A model generated the notes under the pieces. The model was not told the DNA's origin. It searched no databases and worked only from the letters and a program-made list of their open reading frames with translations. From Brevundimonas sp. 357 (lineage in GTDB: Bacteria > Pseudomonadota > Alphaproteobacteria > Caulobacterales > Caulobacteraceae): DNA of 64,000 nucleotides. Of this stretch, positions 1-8,687 are shown piece after piece. A program made the translations under genes and the position numbers. The stretch is from positions 122,134 through 186,133 of the forward strand of contig NZ_RHWX01000007.1 of NCBI RefSeq assembly GCF_003938605.1. The letters run 5' to 3'. Position 1 is the stretch's first letter. The number at the start of each line of letters is the position of its first letter.

Positions 1-36
1 GACGGGCGTTCAATGAACGCTCAAGGAGAGTTTTCC

Positions 37-588
37 ATGATGAAGCTTCGCAAAACCCCGGTGCTGATCGCCCTGGCGGGCGCGCTCGCCCTGGGCGCCT
101 GCGCGACGGCCACCCCCTATCAGCCGATCGGCTCGAAGGGTCAGGGCGGCTATGCCGAGCAGCGCCTGGAGTCCAACCGCTACGCCGTCAGCTTCTCGGG
201 CAATTCGGTCACCTCGCGCGACCAGGTCGAGATGTCCCTGCTGCTGCGCTCGGCCGAACTGACGGTCGAGAACGGCTACGACTGGTTCGCCACCGTCACC
301 CGCGCCACCGACCGCGATACCCGGTTCTACACCACGCCGGATCCCTTTTACTACGACCGCTACGGTCCCTACTGGGGTCCGTCCTGGCGCTTCTACCAGC
401 GCGGCTACTGGAGCACCTGGGATCCCTACTGGGGCCGGGAGCGCGATATCCGTCAGGTCGACCGCTATGAGGCCACGGCCGAGATCGTCATGGGCCGCGG
501 TCCCAAGCCCGCCGGCGACCCCAACGCCTTCGACGCCCGCGAGGTCATCAACAACCTCGGCTCGCGCGTGACCCGTCCGGCTTCTTAA
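37..588 (+). CDS. CC0125/CC1285-type lipoprotein
   Basis: Predicted 183-residue lipoprotein. The ATG at 37 follows a GGAGAG ribosome site at 25-30, so it is preferred to the upstream ATG at 13. A short basic N-terminus and hydrophobic stretch end in LGAC with Cys22 as the likely lipidated residue. The mature part has an unusually aromatic segment (about residues 100-140, many Tyr and Trp), followed by a segment that reads like a beta strand (YEATAEIVMGRG). This pattern fits the lipoprotein family named after Caulobacter CC0125/CC1285, recognised from memory. The function of that family is unknown to me; an envelope location is inferred from the lipobox. The window edge hides its upstream context. 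Confidence 0.8.
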   Translation: MMKLRKTPVLIALAGALALGACATATPYQPIGSKGQGGYAEQRLESNRYAVSFSGNSVTSRDQVEMSLLLRSAELTVENGYDWFATVTRATDRDTRFYTTPDPFYYDRYGPYWGPSWRFYQRGYWSTWDPYWGRERDIRQVDRYEATAEIVMGRGPKPAGDPNAFDAREVINNLGSRVTRPAS

Positions 589-630
589 GCGGGCCGCTAA
601 CGCTCGCGACTTGAGCGGCGCTAGATATGA

Positions 631-664
631 CAACGCCCGCTTCCGGCGACGGAGGCGGGCGTTG
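631..664 (+). terminator. Terminator-like hairpin after the first gene
   Basis: CAACGCCCGC at 631-640 pairs perfectly with GCGGGCGTTG at 655-664, giving a 10-bp stem about 45 bases after the lipoprotein stop. There is no T run, so it may be a mRNA-stabilising or Rho-associated hairpin, not an intrinsic terminator. Its right arm lies in the first unit of a tandem repeat. Confidence 0.4.
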
Positions 665-700
665 CTGCATCAGGCGACGGAGGCGGGCGTTGCTGCATCA
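645..700 (+). repeat. Perfect 28-bp tandem duplication
   Basis: Two identical 28-base units (645-672 and 673-700), each containing GAGGCGGGCGTTGCTGCATC, stand head to tail; the first four bases of a third unit follow at 701. The duplication copies the right arm of the hairpin at 631-664, so either copy can pair with the left arm. It looks like a recent slippage duplication. Confidence 0.8.
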
Positions 701-711
701 GGCGCTTGGCC

Positions 712-1452
712 TCAGCCGATGCGCGGGTTCTTCAGGCGGCGCTTGTTCGCGTGGGTCGCCGGGGCCGTGCCCAGGGCCTCGGGCACCTCGCCCTTGAAAT
801 AGAAGCGTTGCCACGCCTCCTTGGCCGCGTCGGGGTCGCCCGAGGCCAGGCGGGTGTTGAAGTCGGTGCGCGAGCGGTTCCAGGCCTCGAACTGCCCCTT
901 CATGCCGGGGTTGGACTCCAGCGAACGGATCACCGGCTCGAACTGCTCCACCTTGCGGTGCTCGACCGGCAGGATGAAGCAGAAGGGCTCGCCCTTCTCG
1001 AACTTGACCCGGCCCGGCCGCGTGAAGATCCAGTTCATGGTGAAGGGGAAGGGCAGCCAGTCCGTCTCGATCAGGCCGCTCAGCGGCTGCATGCCGTCCT
1101 TGACGTGGTTGGGCGAGCCCTGCGCGATCAGGCCCCAGCCCGGCGGCGTACGGAACAGATACTGCGGATGCATGGTCAGCACCCCGCGCGAGAAGTGCGA
1201 GCTGACAAAGTGATCCAGCTCGGGCTGCGGCCGGTCCGGCGTGATCTTGATATCGGTCTGCGACGGCCCGCCGTTCCACTCGGCCGTGAAGCCGAAGGGA
1301 CACAGGATCTCCCACCCCGTGGTGTTGGCCATGGTCAGCGGCAGACAGCGATAGGGGTGACGGCTGGCGAAGGCGTCCATCCAGTTGCGCGACTGGCGGC
1401 CCGGCACCAGGTCGCACGGACGCGCATTCATCGGATAGCATTCCAGTTCCAA
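712..1452 (-). CDS. DUF6065 family protein
   Basis: Protein of 246 residues with no signal peptide or membrane segment. Sequence such as [17 protein letters not shown] near residues 47-63 and the [20 protein letters not shown] stretch in the second half fit the DUF6065 family, which I recognise but whose function is unknown. Many Trp, Phe and Pro residues suggest a compact beta-rich fold. It is convergent with the upstream lipoprotein and divergent from the YbaK-type gene on its right, so it is probably transcribed alone. GC-rich codon use matches the neighbours. Confidence 0.75.
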   Translation of the reverse strand: MELECYPMNARPCDLVPGRQSRNWMDAFASRHPYRCLPLTMANTTGWEILCPFGFTAEWNGGPSQTDIKITPDRPQPELDHFVSSHFSRGVLTMHPQYLFRTPPGWGLIAQGSPNHVKDGMQPLSGLIETDWLPFPFTMNWIFTRPGRVKFEKGEPFCFILPVEHRKVEQFEPVIRSLESNPGMKGQFEAWNRSRTDFNTRLASGDPDAAKEAWQRFYFKGEVPEALGTAPATHANKRRLKNPRIG

Positions 1453-1543
1453 GACGCGGCTCCCAAGCTTGACGAATAAGGCGGCGACCCTGAGGGTCGG
1501 CTTCCTCCCCTATCGCCCTCGCCGCCCGCCCGACAAGACCGAG

Positions 1544-2089
1544 ATGACCGCCATCGCCGCCGATCCCGCCTCCGACGTCCTGCACGAGCCCGCGTATGAC
1601 CGCGCCCGCCTGCTGGCCTGGATGGCCGAGCACGGGATCGAACAGGCCACCCACGACCACCCGGCCGTCTTCCGCGTCGAGGAAGGGCTGGACCTCAAGG
1701 CCGACCTGCCGGGCCTGCACACCAAGAACCTGTTCCTCAAGGACAAGAAGGGTCGCCTGTGGCTGATCTCGGCGGCCCAGGACACGGTCATCGACCTGAA
1801 GCGCGCCCACCGCGCCATGGGCTCGGACCGCCTGTCCTTCGGCAATGAGACCCTGCTGTGGGAGACGTTGGGCGTGCGCCCCGGCTCGGTCACAGCGCTG
1901 GGCCTGATCAACGATGCGGACCGCCGTGTGACCTTCGTGCTGGACCGCCGCCTGTGGGAGGCGGCCGTCGTCAACTTCCACCCCCTGGCCAATACGGCGA
2001 CCACCGCCCTGAGCCAGGACAGCTTCCGCCGCGTCCTAGCGCTGCTGGACCGCGAGCCGATCGTAGTGGACTTCGACGCGCTGGACTGA
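1544..2089 (+). CDS. YbaK/ProX-type aminoacyl-tRNA deacylase
   Basis: Protein of 181 residues of the YbaK/prolyl-tRNA editing fold. Family members hydrolyse mischarged tRNA, typically Ala-tRNA(Pro) or Cys-tRNA(Pro), in the cytoplasm. Supporting residues include the [10 protein letters not shown] stretch near residue 40, the lysine-rich [14 protein letters not shown], and the conserved [11 protein letters not shown] segment. The ATG at 1544 is chosen because family proteins begin shortly before the DRARLLAWM helix; an upstream ATG at 1469 would add 25 poorly conserved residues. Whether the substrate is Ala- or Cys-tRNA(Pro) cannot be told from sequence. It stands alone. Confidence 0.85.
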   Translation: MTAIAADPASDVLHEPAYDRARLLAWMAEHGIEQATHDHPAVFRVEEGLDLKADLPGLHTKNLFLKDKKGRLWLISAAQDTVIDLKRAHRAMGSDRLSFGNETLLWETLGVRPGSVTALGLINDADRRVTFVLDRRLWEAAVVNFHPLANTATTALSQDSFRRVLALLDREPIVVDFDALD

Positions 2090-2167
2090 ACGGCGACTTC
2101 GCAGACTGTAGGCTATGTCTGGAATCGACCCGTTGCGGACATTAGCCCTTTCGCGTTCACTGAAGAC

Positions 2168-2518
2168 ATGGCCGACGACATTGATCGATCAGGAAATGCT
2201 ATCCGCGACCATGTGTTCAGCGCGCTGAAGCAGGTCACCATGTGCGCGGCCCCAATCACCGACACAACGGAACTGTATTACGATCTGGGTCTGGCCGGTG
2301 AGGATCTGGGCGATGCCATCGATGCGATTAGGGAGCCGTTCGGCACTGACTTCAGCCTCATGGACTTGAGGAAATACGCGCCAAACGAGGTAGCACATAA
2401 CTTCGGCCTGAACCTCGTTCGAGAGTTTCGCGAATGGCGCGGCGAGCGAACCTATCGCAGTCTGACGGTTGGAAGCCTTATCACGGCGGTTCAAGCCGGA
2501 TCTTGGAACGACCGCTAA
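2168..2518 (+). CDS. DUF1493 family protein
   Basis: Small protein of 116 residues. The core ELYYDLGLAGEDLGDAID followed by a helix and FGTDFS is typical of DUF1493, a family that resembles acyl-carrier-protein folds in having a DLG/LAGED segment but lacks an assigned role. There is no clear serine attachment site in a DSL context, so carrier activity should not be assumed. Its base composition is visibly more AT-rich than flanking genes, which suggests later acquisition or relaxed codon selection. It stands alone between the deacylase and the TPR protein. Confidence 0.7.
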   Translation: MADDIDRSGNAIRDHVFSALKQVTMCAAPITDTTELYYDLGLAGEDLGDAIDAIREPFGTDFSLMDLRKYAPNEVAHNFGLNLVREFREWRGERTYRSLTVGSLITAVQAGSWNDR

Positions 2519-2696
2519 CCACCCTCTGCAGACCCCAACCGCTTCCGTCTGTGAACCGCCCGCCCTGGAAAGTCCCGTTTCCCGGAATCGCCCTGTCTAA
2601 GGGGCGCGCCGAGGCGTAATATCGCTGTTCTCGACTTCATCACGCGCGCCTGTGCGGCGGACGTTCATCGCGTCAGGCCCTGAAAGGGGACGGTGC

Positions 2697-4463
2697 ATGA
2701 GACTGTTCTGGAAAGCCTTCGCCGTGGGCGGAGCGGGTCTGGTTCTGGCCGGGCCGATGACCGCCCTCCCTGCGTCCGACGCCGCAACGGCGCTGCGCCT
2801 AGAGCGCCTGTTCGGCGGCGTCTGCGGGCCGGGTTCCGCCGGCGGCGCCCTGGCCCGCAGCCTGCTGGTCGCCTCGGCCGTCGCCGCGCCCGCCAGCCAG
2901 GCCCAGCCCATCCCTCTCTATCCCGACCTGACGACCTCGCCGTTCAAGGCGAGCACCGACGACGCCGGCGCCCAGGCCTATTTCAGCCAGGGGCTGACGC
3001 TGGCCTACGGCTTCAACCACGCCGGGGCCGTGCGCTCCTTCCGCGAGGCGCAGAGCCGCGATCCCGCATGCGCCGCCTGCTGGTGGGGCGAGGCCATGGC
3101 CCTGGGCCCCAACATCAACGCTCCGATGGACGAACGCGACCGGGCGGCGGCGCTCAAGGCCCTGAACCGCGCCCTGGTCCTGAGCGCCGGGGCCGCGCCG
3201 CACGAGCAGGCGCTGATCGACGCCCTGGGCCTGCGCTATTCCGACGACCCGGCGGCCGACCGCGCCGCCCTGGACGCCGCCTACGCCGACGCCATGCTGG
3301 TCGCCGCGCGCCGCTTTCCCGACAACGACGACGTCGCCGTCCTGGCCGCCGAGGCGGCGATGGACACCACGCCGTGGAACTATTGGGAGGCCGACCAGCG
3401 CACGCCGATCGGCCGCATCGGCGACGCGATCCGCCTGATCGAGACGGTTCTGGACCGCAGCCCCGACCATCCGCAGGCGGCCCACCTCTATATTCACCTG
3501 ATGGAGGCCGCCGATCCCGCGCGGGCCGAGGCGGCGGCCGACCGCATGACCGCCTCCCGCCCCGCCAGCGCCGGCCATCTGGTGCACATGCCGGGCCACA
3601 TCTATCTGCGGCGCGGCCGCTACGCCGAGGCCATGCGCCTGAACCTCGCGGCGGCGCGCGCGGACGAGGCCTTCATCCGCGACACGAACGACGAGAGCCT
3701 GGTCCGCTACGGCTACTATCCGCACAACATCCACTTCATCGTCGCCTCGGCCCAGATGGCCGGCGACATGGACACCGCCCTGCGCGAGGCGCGGCGGCTG
3801 CGCACGGTGCTGGACTCGGCGACCTCGGCCCGCATCGCCTGGGTCCAGGTCATCGACGCCGCCCCCTATCAGGCCCTGGCCCAGTTCGCCGAACCGCGCG
3901 CCGTCCTGGCCGCGCCCGCCCCCGACGCCCGCCTGCCCTACGCCGCCGCCATGCGCCACTACGCCCGCGCCGTCGCCCACGCCCGGTTGCACGACCAGAG
4001 AAGCTTCGACCGCGAAATGGCGGCGCTGAACGCGCTGAAGGCCTCCCCCGCCTTGGCCGACATGGTCGCCCAGGGCGTGCCCGCGCCCGATCTTCTGGCC
4101 CTGGCCGAGGCCGTGGCCTACGGGCGCATGGCCATGGCGCGCGGCCGCCCCGCCGAGGCGACGGAGCATTATCGCCGCGCCGCCGATCTGGAGGCCGCCC
4201 TGCCCTATATGGAGCCCGCCTTCTGGTACTATCCGGTGCATCAGTCGCTGGGCGCGGCCCTCTATCAGGCCGGGCGCCCGGACCTGGCCGCCGACGCCTT
4301 CCGCCTGGCCCTGGCCCAGACCCCGAACAACGGCTGGGCCCTCTACGGCCTGGCCCGCGCCGAAGCCGCCCAGGGCCGCGCCGCCGAAGCCGCCGCCGCG
4401 GATCAGGCCCTCAAGACCGCCTGGCTGGGCGACGCCCGCTGGCTGCGGATGGACCGGCTATAG
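2697..4463 (+). CDS. TPR-repeat protein, probably exported
   Basis: Protein of 588 residues. The ATG at 2697 follows GAAAGGGG at 2682-2689 and opens a hydrophobic N-terminus; an earlier in-frame ATG at 2652 has no better site. Helical repeats recur through the protein, e.g. QAYFSQGLTLAYGFNHAGAV then AREAQ-like helices, HLVHMPGHIYLRRGRYAEAM, and a final DAFRLALAQTPNNGWALYGL. These are tetratricopeptide-type protein-interaction repeats. Two closely spaced Cys pairs (DPACAACWWGEAMALG) lie in the first repeat. Partner and process cannot be read from the sequence. Conserved families of this sort occur in proteobacteria without an experimental role that I can name. Confidence 0.75.
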   Translation: MRLFWKAFAVGGAGLVLAGPMTALPASDAATALRLERLFGGVCGPGSAGGALARSLLVASAVAAPASQAQPIPLYPDLTTSPFKASTDDAGAQAYFSQGLTLAYGFNHAGAVRSFREAQSRDPACAACWWGEAMALGPNINAPMDERDRAAALKALNRALVLSAGAAPHEQALIDALGLRYSDDPAADRAALDAAYADAMLVAARRFPDNDDVAVLAAEAAMDTTPWNYWEADQRTPIGRIGDAIRLIETVLDRSPDHPQAAHLYIHLMEAADPARAEAAADRMTASRPASAGHLVHMPGHIYLRRGRYAEAMRLNLAAARADEAFIRDTNDESLVRYGYYPHNIHFIVASAQMAGDMDTALREARRLRTVLDSATSARIAWVQVIDAAPYQALAQFAEPRAVLAAPAPDARLPYAAAMRHYARAVAHARLHDQRSFDREMAALNALKASPALADMVAQGVPAPDLLALAEAVAYGRMAMARGRPAEATEHYRRAADLEAALPYMEPAFWYYPVHQSLGAALYQAGRPDLAADAFRLALAQTPNNGWALYGLARAEAAQGRAAEAAAADQALKTAWLGDARWLRMDRL

Positions 4464-4524
4464 GGTTGCGCCCCGTTCTGACGCACCCGCCTGCTACGGC
4501 ATGACGAAGCCGCCTCTCTTTCTT

Positions 4525-4547
4525 CCTTCTCCCCTTGTGGGAGAAGG
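4525..4547. repeat. Perfect 9-bp hairpin, probable intergenic repeat
   Basis: CCTTCTCCC (4525-4533) and GGGAGAAGG (4539-4547) enclose a five-base loop. Hairpins of this exact type are common dispersed intergenic sequences in alphaproteobacterial genomes (recollection). No T run follows. The rest of 4464-4727 shows nothing I can name; a 76-codon frame from 4501 runs through the hairpin and is not credible as a gene. Confidence 0.55.
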
Positions 4548-4727
4548 ATGCTGGGTCGTCATCCATTTCGGCGACAGGGAGATTTCAGACGATTCAGACG
4601 AATTGGACTCTGTTTTTTCCGCTCTCCTCGCCTTCGCCTGCGGCAAGGCGCGCTTTCGGCTTGATGGCGAGGCATCCCGACGCCATCTGATCCGTTACCT
4701 TCCTTCGACCCCCAAGCGGACCCGACC

Positions 4728-5627
4728 ATGACCTTCGCCGACCCGTCCCTGACCACCCCGCCCGACCTGATCAAGGACGGCACGGACGCCTCCTTCATGA
4801 CCGATGTGATCGAGGCCTCGAAGCATCAGCCGGTCATCGTCGACTTCTGGGCCACCTGGTGCGGCCCGTGCCGGACGCTCGGCCCCGCGCTGGAGAAGGC
4901 CGTGCGCGCCGCCAAGGGGGCGGTGAAGATGGTCAAGATCGACGTCGACGCCAACCCGGCCTATGCGGGCCAGCTGCGGGTGCAGTCGATCCCGACCGTC
5001 TACGCCTTCGTCAACGGCCAGCCGGTCGACGGCTTCCAGGGCGCCATTCCCGACAGCCAGATCAAGGCCTTCATCGACAAGCTGACCGGCGGAGAAGGCG
5101 TCAACACCGACGTCGAGCAACTGCTGTCGCTGGGCGAGGAATCGCTGGGTCTCAGCGATCTGGGCGGCGCCGCCCAGGCCTTCGCCCACGTCCTGACGAT
5201 GGAGCCGGACAACCAGAAGGCCATCGCCGGCATGGCCCGCGTCTATCTGGCTGAGGGCGACGCCGAACAGGCGGCCCAGACCAGCGCCATGGCCCCCGCA
5301 GATTCCACCGAGCCGACGGTCCAGGCCGTGCGCGCCCAGCTGTCGCTGGCCTCGGCCGCCCCGACGGGCGCGACCGCCGAGCTGGAGGCCCGGCTGGCCG
5401 CGAACAAGAACGACCACGAGGCCCGCTTCGACCTGGCCCAGGCCCTGGCCTCGGCGGGCGATCTGAAAGGGGCGGTCGACCACCTGCTGACCATCGTCCA
5501 GGCCGAGCGCGAGTGGAACGACCAGGCGGCGCGCAAGCAACTGCTGACGGTGTTCGAGGCCGCCGGCCCCAACAGCGAAGTCGCCCGCGACGGCCGACGA
5601 CGCCTGTCCTCCATCCTGTTCTCCTAA
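4728..5627 (+). CDS. cnoX: Thioredoxin-TPR chaperedoxin (CnoX/YbbN-like)
   Basis: Protein of 299 residues: thioredoxin domain at about 15-115 with the active site WATWCGPC (Cys45 and Cys48) and the cis-Pro loop in QSIPTVYAF, followed by helical TPR-like repeats to the end. This is the CnoX/YbbN architecture, a holdase that protects clients from oxidative aggregation and hands them to the chaperonin. Unlike the E. coli protein, the redox CxxC is intact here, so it may also reduce disulfides, as reported for the Caulobacter homologue (recollection). It is followed after 10 bases by the Lon-N protein gene, so the two are likely co-transcribed. Confidence 0.85.
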   Translation: MTFADPSLTTPPDLIKDGTDASFMTDVIEASKHQPVIVDFWATWCGPCRTLGPALEKAVRAAKGAVKMVKIDVDANPAYAGQLRVQSIPTVYAFVNGQPVDGFQGAIPDSQIKAFIDKLTGGEGVNTDVEQLLSLGEESLGLSDLGGAAQAFAHVLTMEPDNQKAIAGMARVYLAEGDAEQAAQTSAMAPADSTEPTVQAVRAQLSLASAAPTGATAELEARLAANKNDHEARFDLAQALASAGDLKGAVDHLLTIVQAEREWNDQAARKQLLTVFEAAGPNSEVARDGRRRLSSILFS

Positions 5628-5637
5628 CGGCGCGATC

Positions 5638-6297
5638 ATGGCTCAGGGCTACGTCAAGGCCAGCGAACTTCCCCAGGTGATCCCGGTCTTTCCGCTGCCG
5701 GGCTCCATCCTCCTGGCGCGGGGACAGCTGCCGCTGAACGTGTTCGAGCCGCGCTATCTGAACATGGTGGACGACGCCATGGCGGGCGACCGGATGATCG
5801 GCCTGATCCAGCCGGTCGGCCCCGCGGGCCTGCGCCCGCCCCTGACCCGCGTCGGCTGCGCCGGACGGATCACCAGCTTCGCCGAGACGTCGGACGGGCG
5901 CTATCTGATCACCCTGACCGGAGTGTGCCGCTTCGCCGTGGCGACCGAGATGCAGGTCCGCACCCCCTATCGCCAGGCGCGGGTCGACTTCCTGCCCTAT
6001 GAGGCGGACCTGCGCGCCCCGGACCCGGCCGAGGATTTCGACCGCGAGCCCTTCCTCTCGGCCCTGGCGCCCTATCTGGCGGGACGCGGCATGGACATCG
6101 ACTGGGACACGGCCCGCGCCGCGCCGCAGGAGGCCCTGATCAACAGCCTGGCCATGGCCCTGCCGTTTGATCCGCCCGAGAAACAGGCCCTGCTGGAGGC
6201 CCTGACCCTGACCGAGCGCGAAGCGGCCCTAACCGCCCTCCTGCGCATCGAAGCCGTCGCCCCCGACGACGACGAACCGGGTCCGGCGATGCAGTAG
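5638..6297 (+). CDS. Lon N-terminal (substrate-binding) domain protein
   Basis: Protein of 219 residues made of a stand-alone Lon substrate-binding domain: VIPVFPLPGSILLARGQLPLNVFEPRYL near the start is the signature beta-rich segment, and MIGLIQP with a following beta strand is conserved. No ATPase or protease domain is present. Family members are thought to bind substrates or regulate proteolysis, but no direct role is established. It lies 10 bases after cnoX, on the same strand, and before a hairpin-repeat pair and Trm112. Confidence 0.85.
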   Translation: MAQGYVKASELPQVIPVFPLPGSILLARGQLPLNVFEPRYLNMVDDAMAGDRMIGLIQPVGPAGLRPPLTRVGCAGRITSFAETSDGRYLITLTGVCRFAVATEMQVRTPYRQARVDFLPYEADLRAPDPAEDFDREPFLSALAPYLAGRGMDIDWDTARAAPQEALINSLAMALPFDPPEKQALLEALTLTEREAALTALLRIEAVAPDDDEPGPAMQ

Positions 6298-6353
6298 TCT
6301 GAGCGCGCCCAACGCGATAAACACACGACCAACAGAACAGGGCGCCCGACGCC

Positions 6354-6388
6354 CTCAAGCAGCGAGCGCCCGCGGCGCGAGCGATAGG
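6354..6388 (+). repeat. Dispersed CTCAAGCAG...GATAGG hairpin element, copy A1
   Basis: Begins CTCAAGCAGCGAGCG and ends GAGCGATAGG with a GC palindrome between. One of at least nine related copies in the window (see the finding). Together with copy A2 it occupies most of the spacer before the Trm112 gene. Confidence 0.7.
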
Positions 6389-6399
6389 GCGCAAACTTC

Positions 6400-6434
6400 C
6401 TCAAACAGTGAGCGCCCGCGGCGCGAACGATAGG
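6400..6434 (+). repeat. Dispersed hairpin element, copy A2
   Basis: Second copy, same orientation as A1, 11 bases further on: CTCAAACAGTGAGCG ... GAACGATAGG, then AAACTAAAA. It ends 14 bases before the Trm112 start codon. Differences from A1 are single substitutions, so the pair is a local duplication that has diverged. Confidence 0.7.
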
Positions 6435-6448
6435 AAACTAAAAAGATC

Positions 6449-6643
6449 ATGAGCGACGCCTTCAACACCCCCGTCTCGGTCGATCCCCGCCTGCTGGAGG
6501 TGCTGGTCTGCCCGGTCACGCGCGGCCGCCTGACCTATGACCGCGAGCGCAACGAACTGGTCTCGGCGGGCGCCAAGCTGGCCTTCCCCATCCGCGACGG
6601 CGTGCCGATCATGCTGGCCGAAGACGCCCGCCCGCTGGACTGA
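6449..6643 (+). CDS. Trm112 family protein
   Basis: Small protein of 64 residues. [20 protein letters not shown] near residue 12 followed by [13 protein letters not shown] is the Trm112/YcaR signature. The bacterial members are short zinc-finger-like proteins; this one has only the single Cys of LVCPV, so metal binding is doubtful. Eukaryotic Trm112 activates methyltransferases; the bacterial role is not settled. Located after the two hairpin elements and before a cluster of tiny overlapping genes. Confidence 0.85.
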   Translation: MSDAFNTPVSVDPRLLEVLVCPVTRGRLTYDRERNELVSAGAKLAFPIRDGVPIMLAEDARPLD

Positions 6644-6732
6644 ACCTTACGTCGCGCTTAGGCGACGCCCCGCTTTCCTCATCGCGCCCTTATGGCCGTC
6701 GGGTGTTTCTTCGTCTCATGAAGGAGCCCCTC

Positions 6733-6867
6733 ATGAGCCGCCGCGCCCTGCTGAACCAGTCGCTGAGCCGCCCAAGCCCGCCCGCACCCGGCGTCTGGCG
6801 CATGGTCCAGACCGTGCTGGCCCTCTACCTGGGCTGCACGCCTCGCAACGGGAGCCGCCCGCGATGA
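6733..6867 (+). CDS. Tiny 44-residue hypothetical protein
   Basis: The ATG at 6733 has a strong AAGGAG at 6721-6726 with a six-base gap. The product is basic and Pro/Ser/Arg-rich, with one hydrophobic run (MVQTVLALYLG) that could touch a membrane. Its stop TGA overlaps the ATGATG start of the next small gene, the arrangement of translationally coupled genes. I do not recognise a family. The good ribosome site and the overlap are the reasons for calling it; high GC makes chance frames common. Confidence 0.45.
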   Translation: MSRRALLNQSLSRPSPPAPGVWRMVQTVLALYLGCTPRNGSRPR

Positions 6868-7067
6868 TGAGCGGCTATCCCGACGGGCGCCCCGCCGCCC
6901 CTCACCGCCCGCGCGCCTATGGCGTCGTCGCCCGCGACGGCGGCTGGTGCGTCACCCTGGACGGCTGCGTCACCCGCCCCTTCAAGAACCGCGAGGCCGC
7001 CGCGCGCATCGCCCGCCAGCTACAGCGTCAGGCTGACGGCCTGCTCCAGACCGAGCCCCGCTCATGA
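6864..7067 (+). CDS. Small DUF2188-like protein
   Basis: Product of 67 residues. The core GGWCVTLDGCVTRPFKNREA then a helix AARIARQLQRQADG has the pattern of DUF2188-type small proteins (strand with Trp, Gly turn, F-x-NR, Ala-rich helix). It overlaps the preceding tiny gene by four bases and the next gene by four bases (ATGA), so all three are probably one coupled unit. The next product has the same layout and looks like a diverged paralogue. No function is known to me. Confidence 0.55.
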   Translation: MMSGYPDGRPAAPHRPRAYGVVARDGGWCVTLDGCVTRPFKNREAAARIARQLQRQADGLLQTEPRS

Positions 7068-7255
7068 CCGCCGCCCGCGCCAAGGCCCGGCCCGTCCCGT
7101 TCGAAATTCGCCGCCTGGGCCGCGTCTGGCGCCTGACCTCTTCGGACGGGCTCTTCTTCGGCCTGTTCCAGAACCGGGCCTCGGCCCTGCGCTGCGCGGT
7201 GGAAGAGGCCGACCGCCGCGACGACGCCGACGTGCTGCTGCACGCCCACGACTGA
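7064..7255 (+). CDS. Small DUF2188-like protein, probable paralogue of its neighbour
   Basis: Product of 63 residues starting at the ATG that overlaps the preceding stop. FEIRRLGRVWRLTSSDGLFF, then LFQNRASALRCAVEEADRR, aligns with the previous protein at the Trp, the Gly turn, F-x-NR and the terminal Ala-rich helix. It ends 16 bases from the convergent hydroxylase gene. Function unknown. Confidence 0.55.
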   Translation: MTAARAKARPVPFEIRRLGRVWRLTSSDGLFFGLFQNRASALRCAVEEADRRDDADVLLHAHD

Positions 7256-7270
7256 GCCGAGCAGGCTCTC

Positions 7271-8524
7271 TTACAAGCTCTCGCCGCGCAGCAGGCGAGG
7301 CAGATCCCCCGTCGCCCCGCCGGCTTCATGCATGAAGGCGCGGCGCAGGGGGGCGATGCGGTTTACCGCCGCCATGCCCAGATCACGGGCCAGCCGCACC
7401 GGGGCGATGTCGTTGGAGAACAGACGCACGAAGCCGTCGAACCCCGCCGCCAGCGCCGCATTGTCGAACCGGCGCCAGCGGGCGTAGCGCTCCAGCACCA
7501 GTTCCGAGCCGATGTCCTCGCCGATGCGCGCAGCCTCGGCCAGCACCTCGGACAGGGCGGCGACGTCCTTCAGGCCCATGTTTAGCCCCTGCCCCGCCAC
7601 CGGATGAACGCCATGGGCCGCATCGCCGATGATGGCTATGCGCGGCGCCGTCAGCCCCTCGGCCAGCTGCAGCGACAGAGGATAGACGAAGCGCGGCCCC
7701 TCGATCGTCAGCCCGCCCAGGAAGTCGCCGAACCGCCGCGTCATATGGGCGTGGAAAGCCTCGTTCGAGGCCGAGCGCAACGCCTCGCCCCGGCGGGTGC
7801 TTTCCGTCCAGACCAGATTGGCCCGGTTCTCCGTCAGCGGCAGGATGGCGAAGGGGCCGTCCGGCAGGAAATACTCATGGGCGACGTTGCCGTGCGGCTT
7901 CTCCATGCGGACGGTGCAAACCACGCCGCTCTGCTGATAGGTCCAGCCGAAAACGTCTATGCCCGCCGCGCGGCGCACGGTCGAGTTGCGGCCCTCGGCC
8001 CCGATCACAAGCGGCGCCGACAGGGTGGAGCCGTCCTTCAGCGTCACCGTCGCCCGCCCCGGCCCGACGGCCACATCGGCCACGGCGGCGGGGGCGCGGA
8101 CTTCCAGCCCCTGCGCCTGGACCAGCTCGGCCAGCGCAGAACGCAAGCGGCGGTTCTCGACCATATAGCCCAGCGGCTCGCCGCCGTTGCGGTCGCCGAT
8201 CTCATCTGCGTCGAAGCGGATATAGGCGGCCGAGGGCTTGCGGCTGGCCGCGCCGGGACGGCGGCCGTCCGTCACCAGAATGCGGTCCATGCGGCAGGCG
8301 TGCGGCTCCAGAGCCTCGCCCAGCCCCAGGGCCTTCAACATGCGGAAGTTAGCGTAGGAGATCGCCGTCGCCCGCCCGTCGAACGTCGGCGCCAGCTGGG
8401 CGTCAAAGGGCTGAGGGTCCACCATGACGGGCCGCAGGCCGCCCTGCGCCGTCGCCAGCGCAAAGGTCGCTCCGACCAAGCCTGCGCCGGCGATGATGAT
8501 GTCGTAGTCGTCCGATCCGCTCAT
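7271..8524 (-). CDS. UbiH/UbiF/COQ6-type FAD hydroxylase
   Basis: Protein of 417 residues of the class A flavin monooxygenases. GAGLVGATFALATA near residue 12 is the dinucleotide-binding loop, the second motif lies around GAEGRNSTVRRAAG, and IGDAAHGVHPVAGQGLNMG near residue 295 is the conserved FAD/substrate segment of ubiquinone hydroxylases. It should hydroxylate the aromatic ring of a ubiquinone precursor at the inner face of the membrane. Which ring position (UbiH, UbiF, UbiI or UbiL type) cannot be decided here, so no symbol is given. It is divergent from ftsK, 163 bases away. Confidence 0.88.
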   Translation of the reverse strand: MSGSDDYDIIIAGAGLVGATFALATAQGGLRPVMVDPQPFDAQLAPTFDGRATAISYANFRMLKALGLGEALEPHACRMDRILVTDGRRPGAASRKPSAAYIRFDADEIGDRNGGEPLGYMVENRRLRSALAELVQAQGLEVRAPAAVADVAVGPGRATVTLKDGSTLSAPLVIGAEGRNSTVRRAAGIDVFGWTYQQSGVVCTVRMEKPHGNVAHEYFLPDGPFAILPLTENRANLVWTESTRRGEALRSASNEAFHAHMTRRFGDFLGGLTIEGPRFVYPLSLQLAEGLTAPRIAIIGDAAHGVHPVAGQGLNMGLKDVAALSEVLAEAARIGEDIGSELVLERYARWRRFDNAALAAGFDGFVRLFSNDIAPVRLARDLGMAAVNRIAPLRRAFMHEAGGATGDLPRLLRGESL

Positions 8525-8687
8525 GCTGTCGTTCTAGGCCCCTATCGCGCGTCACGCCACCTCAAGCCCGCAGGCGCACTGGGACATAAGGGCTCATCCG
8601 CGCCAGCAAAGACCGGGCTGGTAAATGCCGCTTTAACCTTATGCGAGGCACTAAGGGCCAGAGTCCCGTTTTCAGAGGTCCGCCTTC

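Noticed and set aside
2799..4241. 480-codon minus-strand frame opposite the TPR protein
   Set aside because: Shadow frame; no domain, and the plus-strand protein has repeats and a ribosome site.
4501..4731. 76-codon frame after the TPR gene
   Set aside because: Runs through the 9-bp hairpin repeat and has no ribosome site or family likeness.
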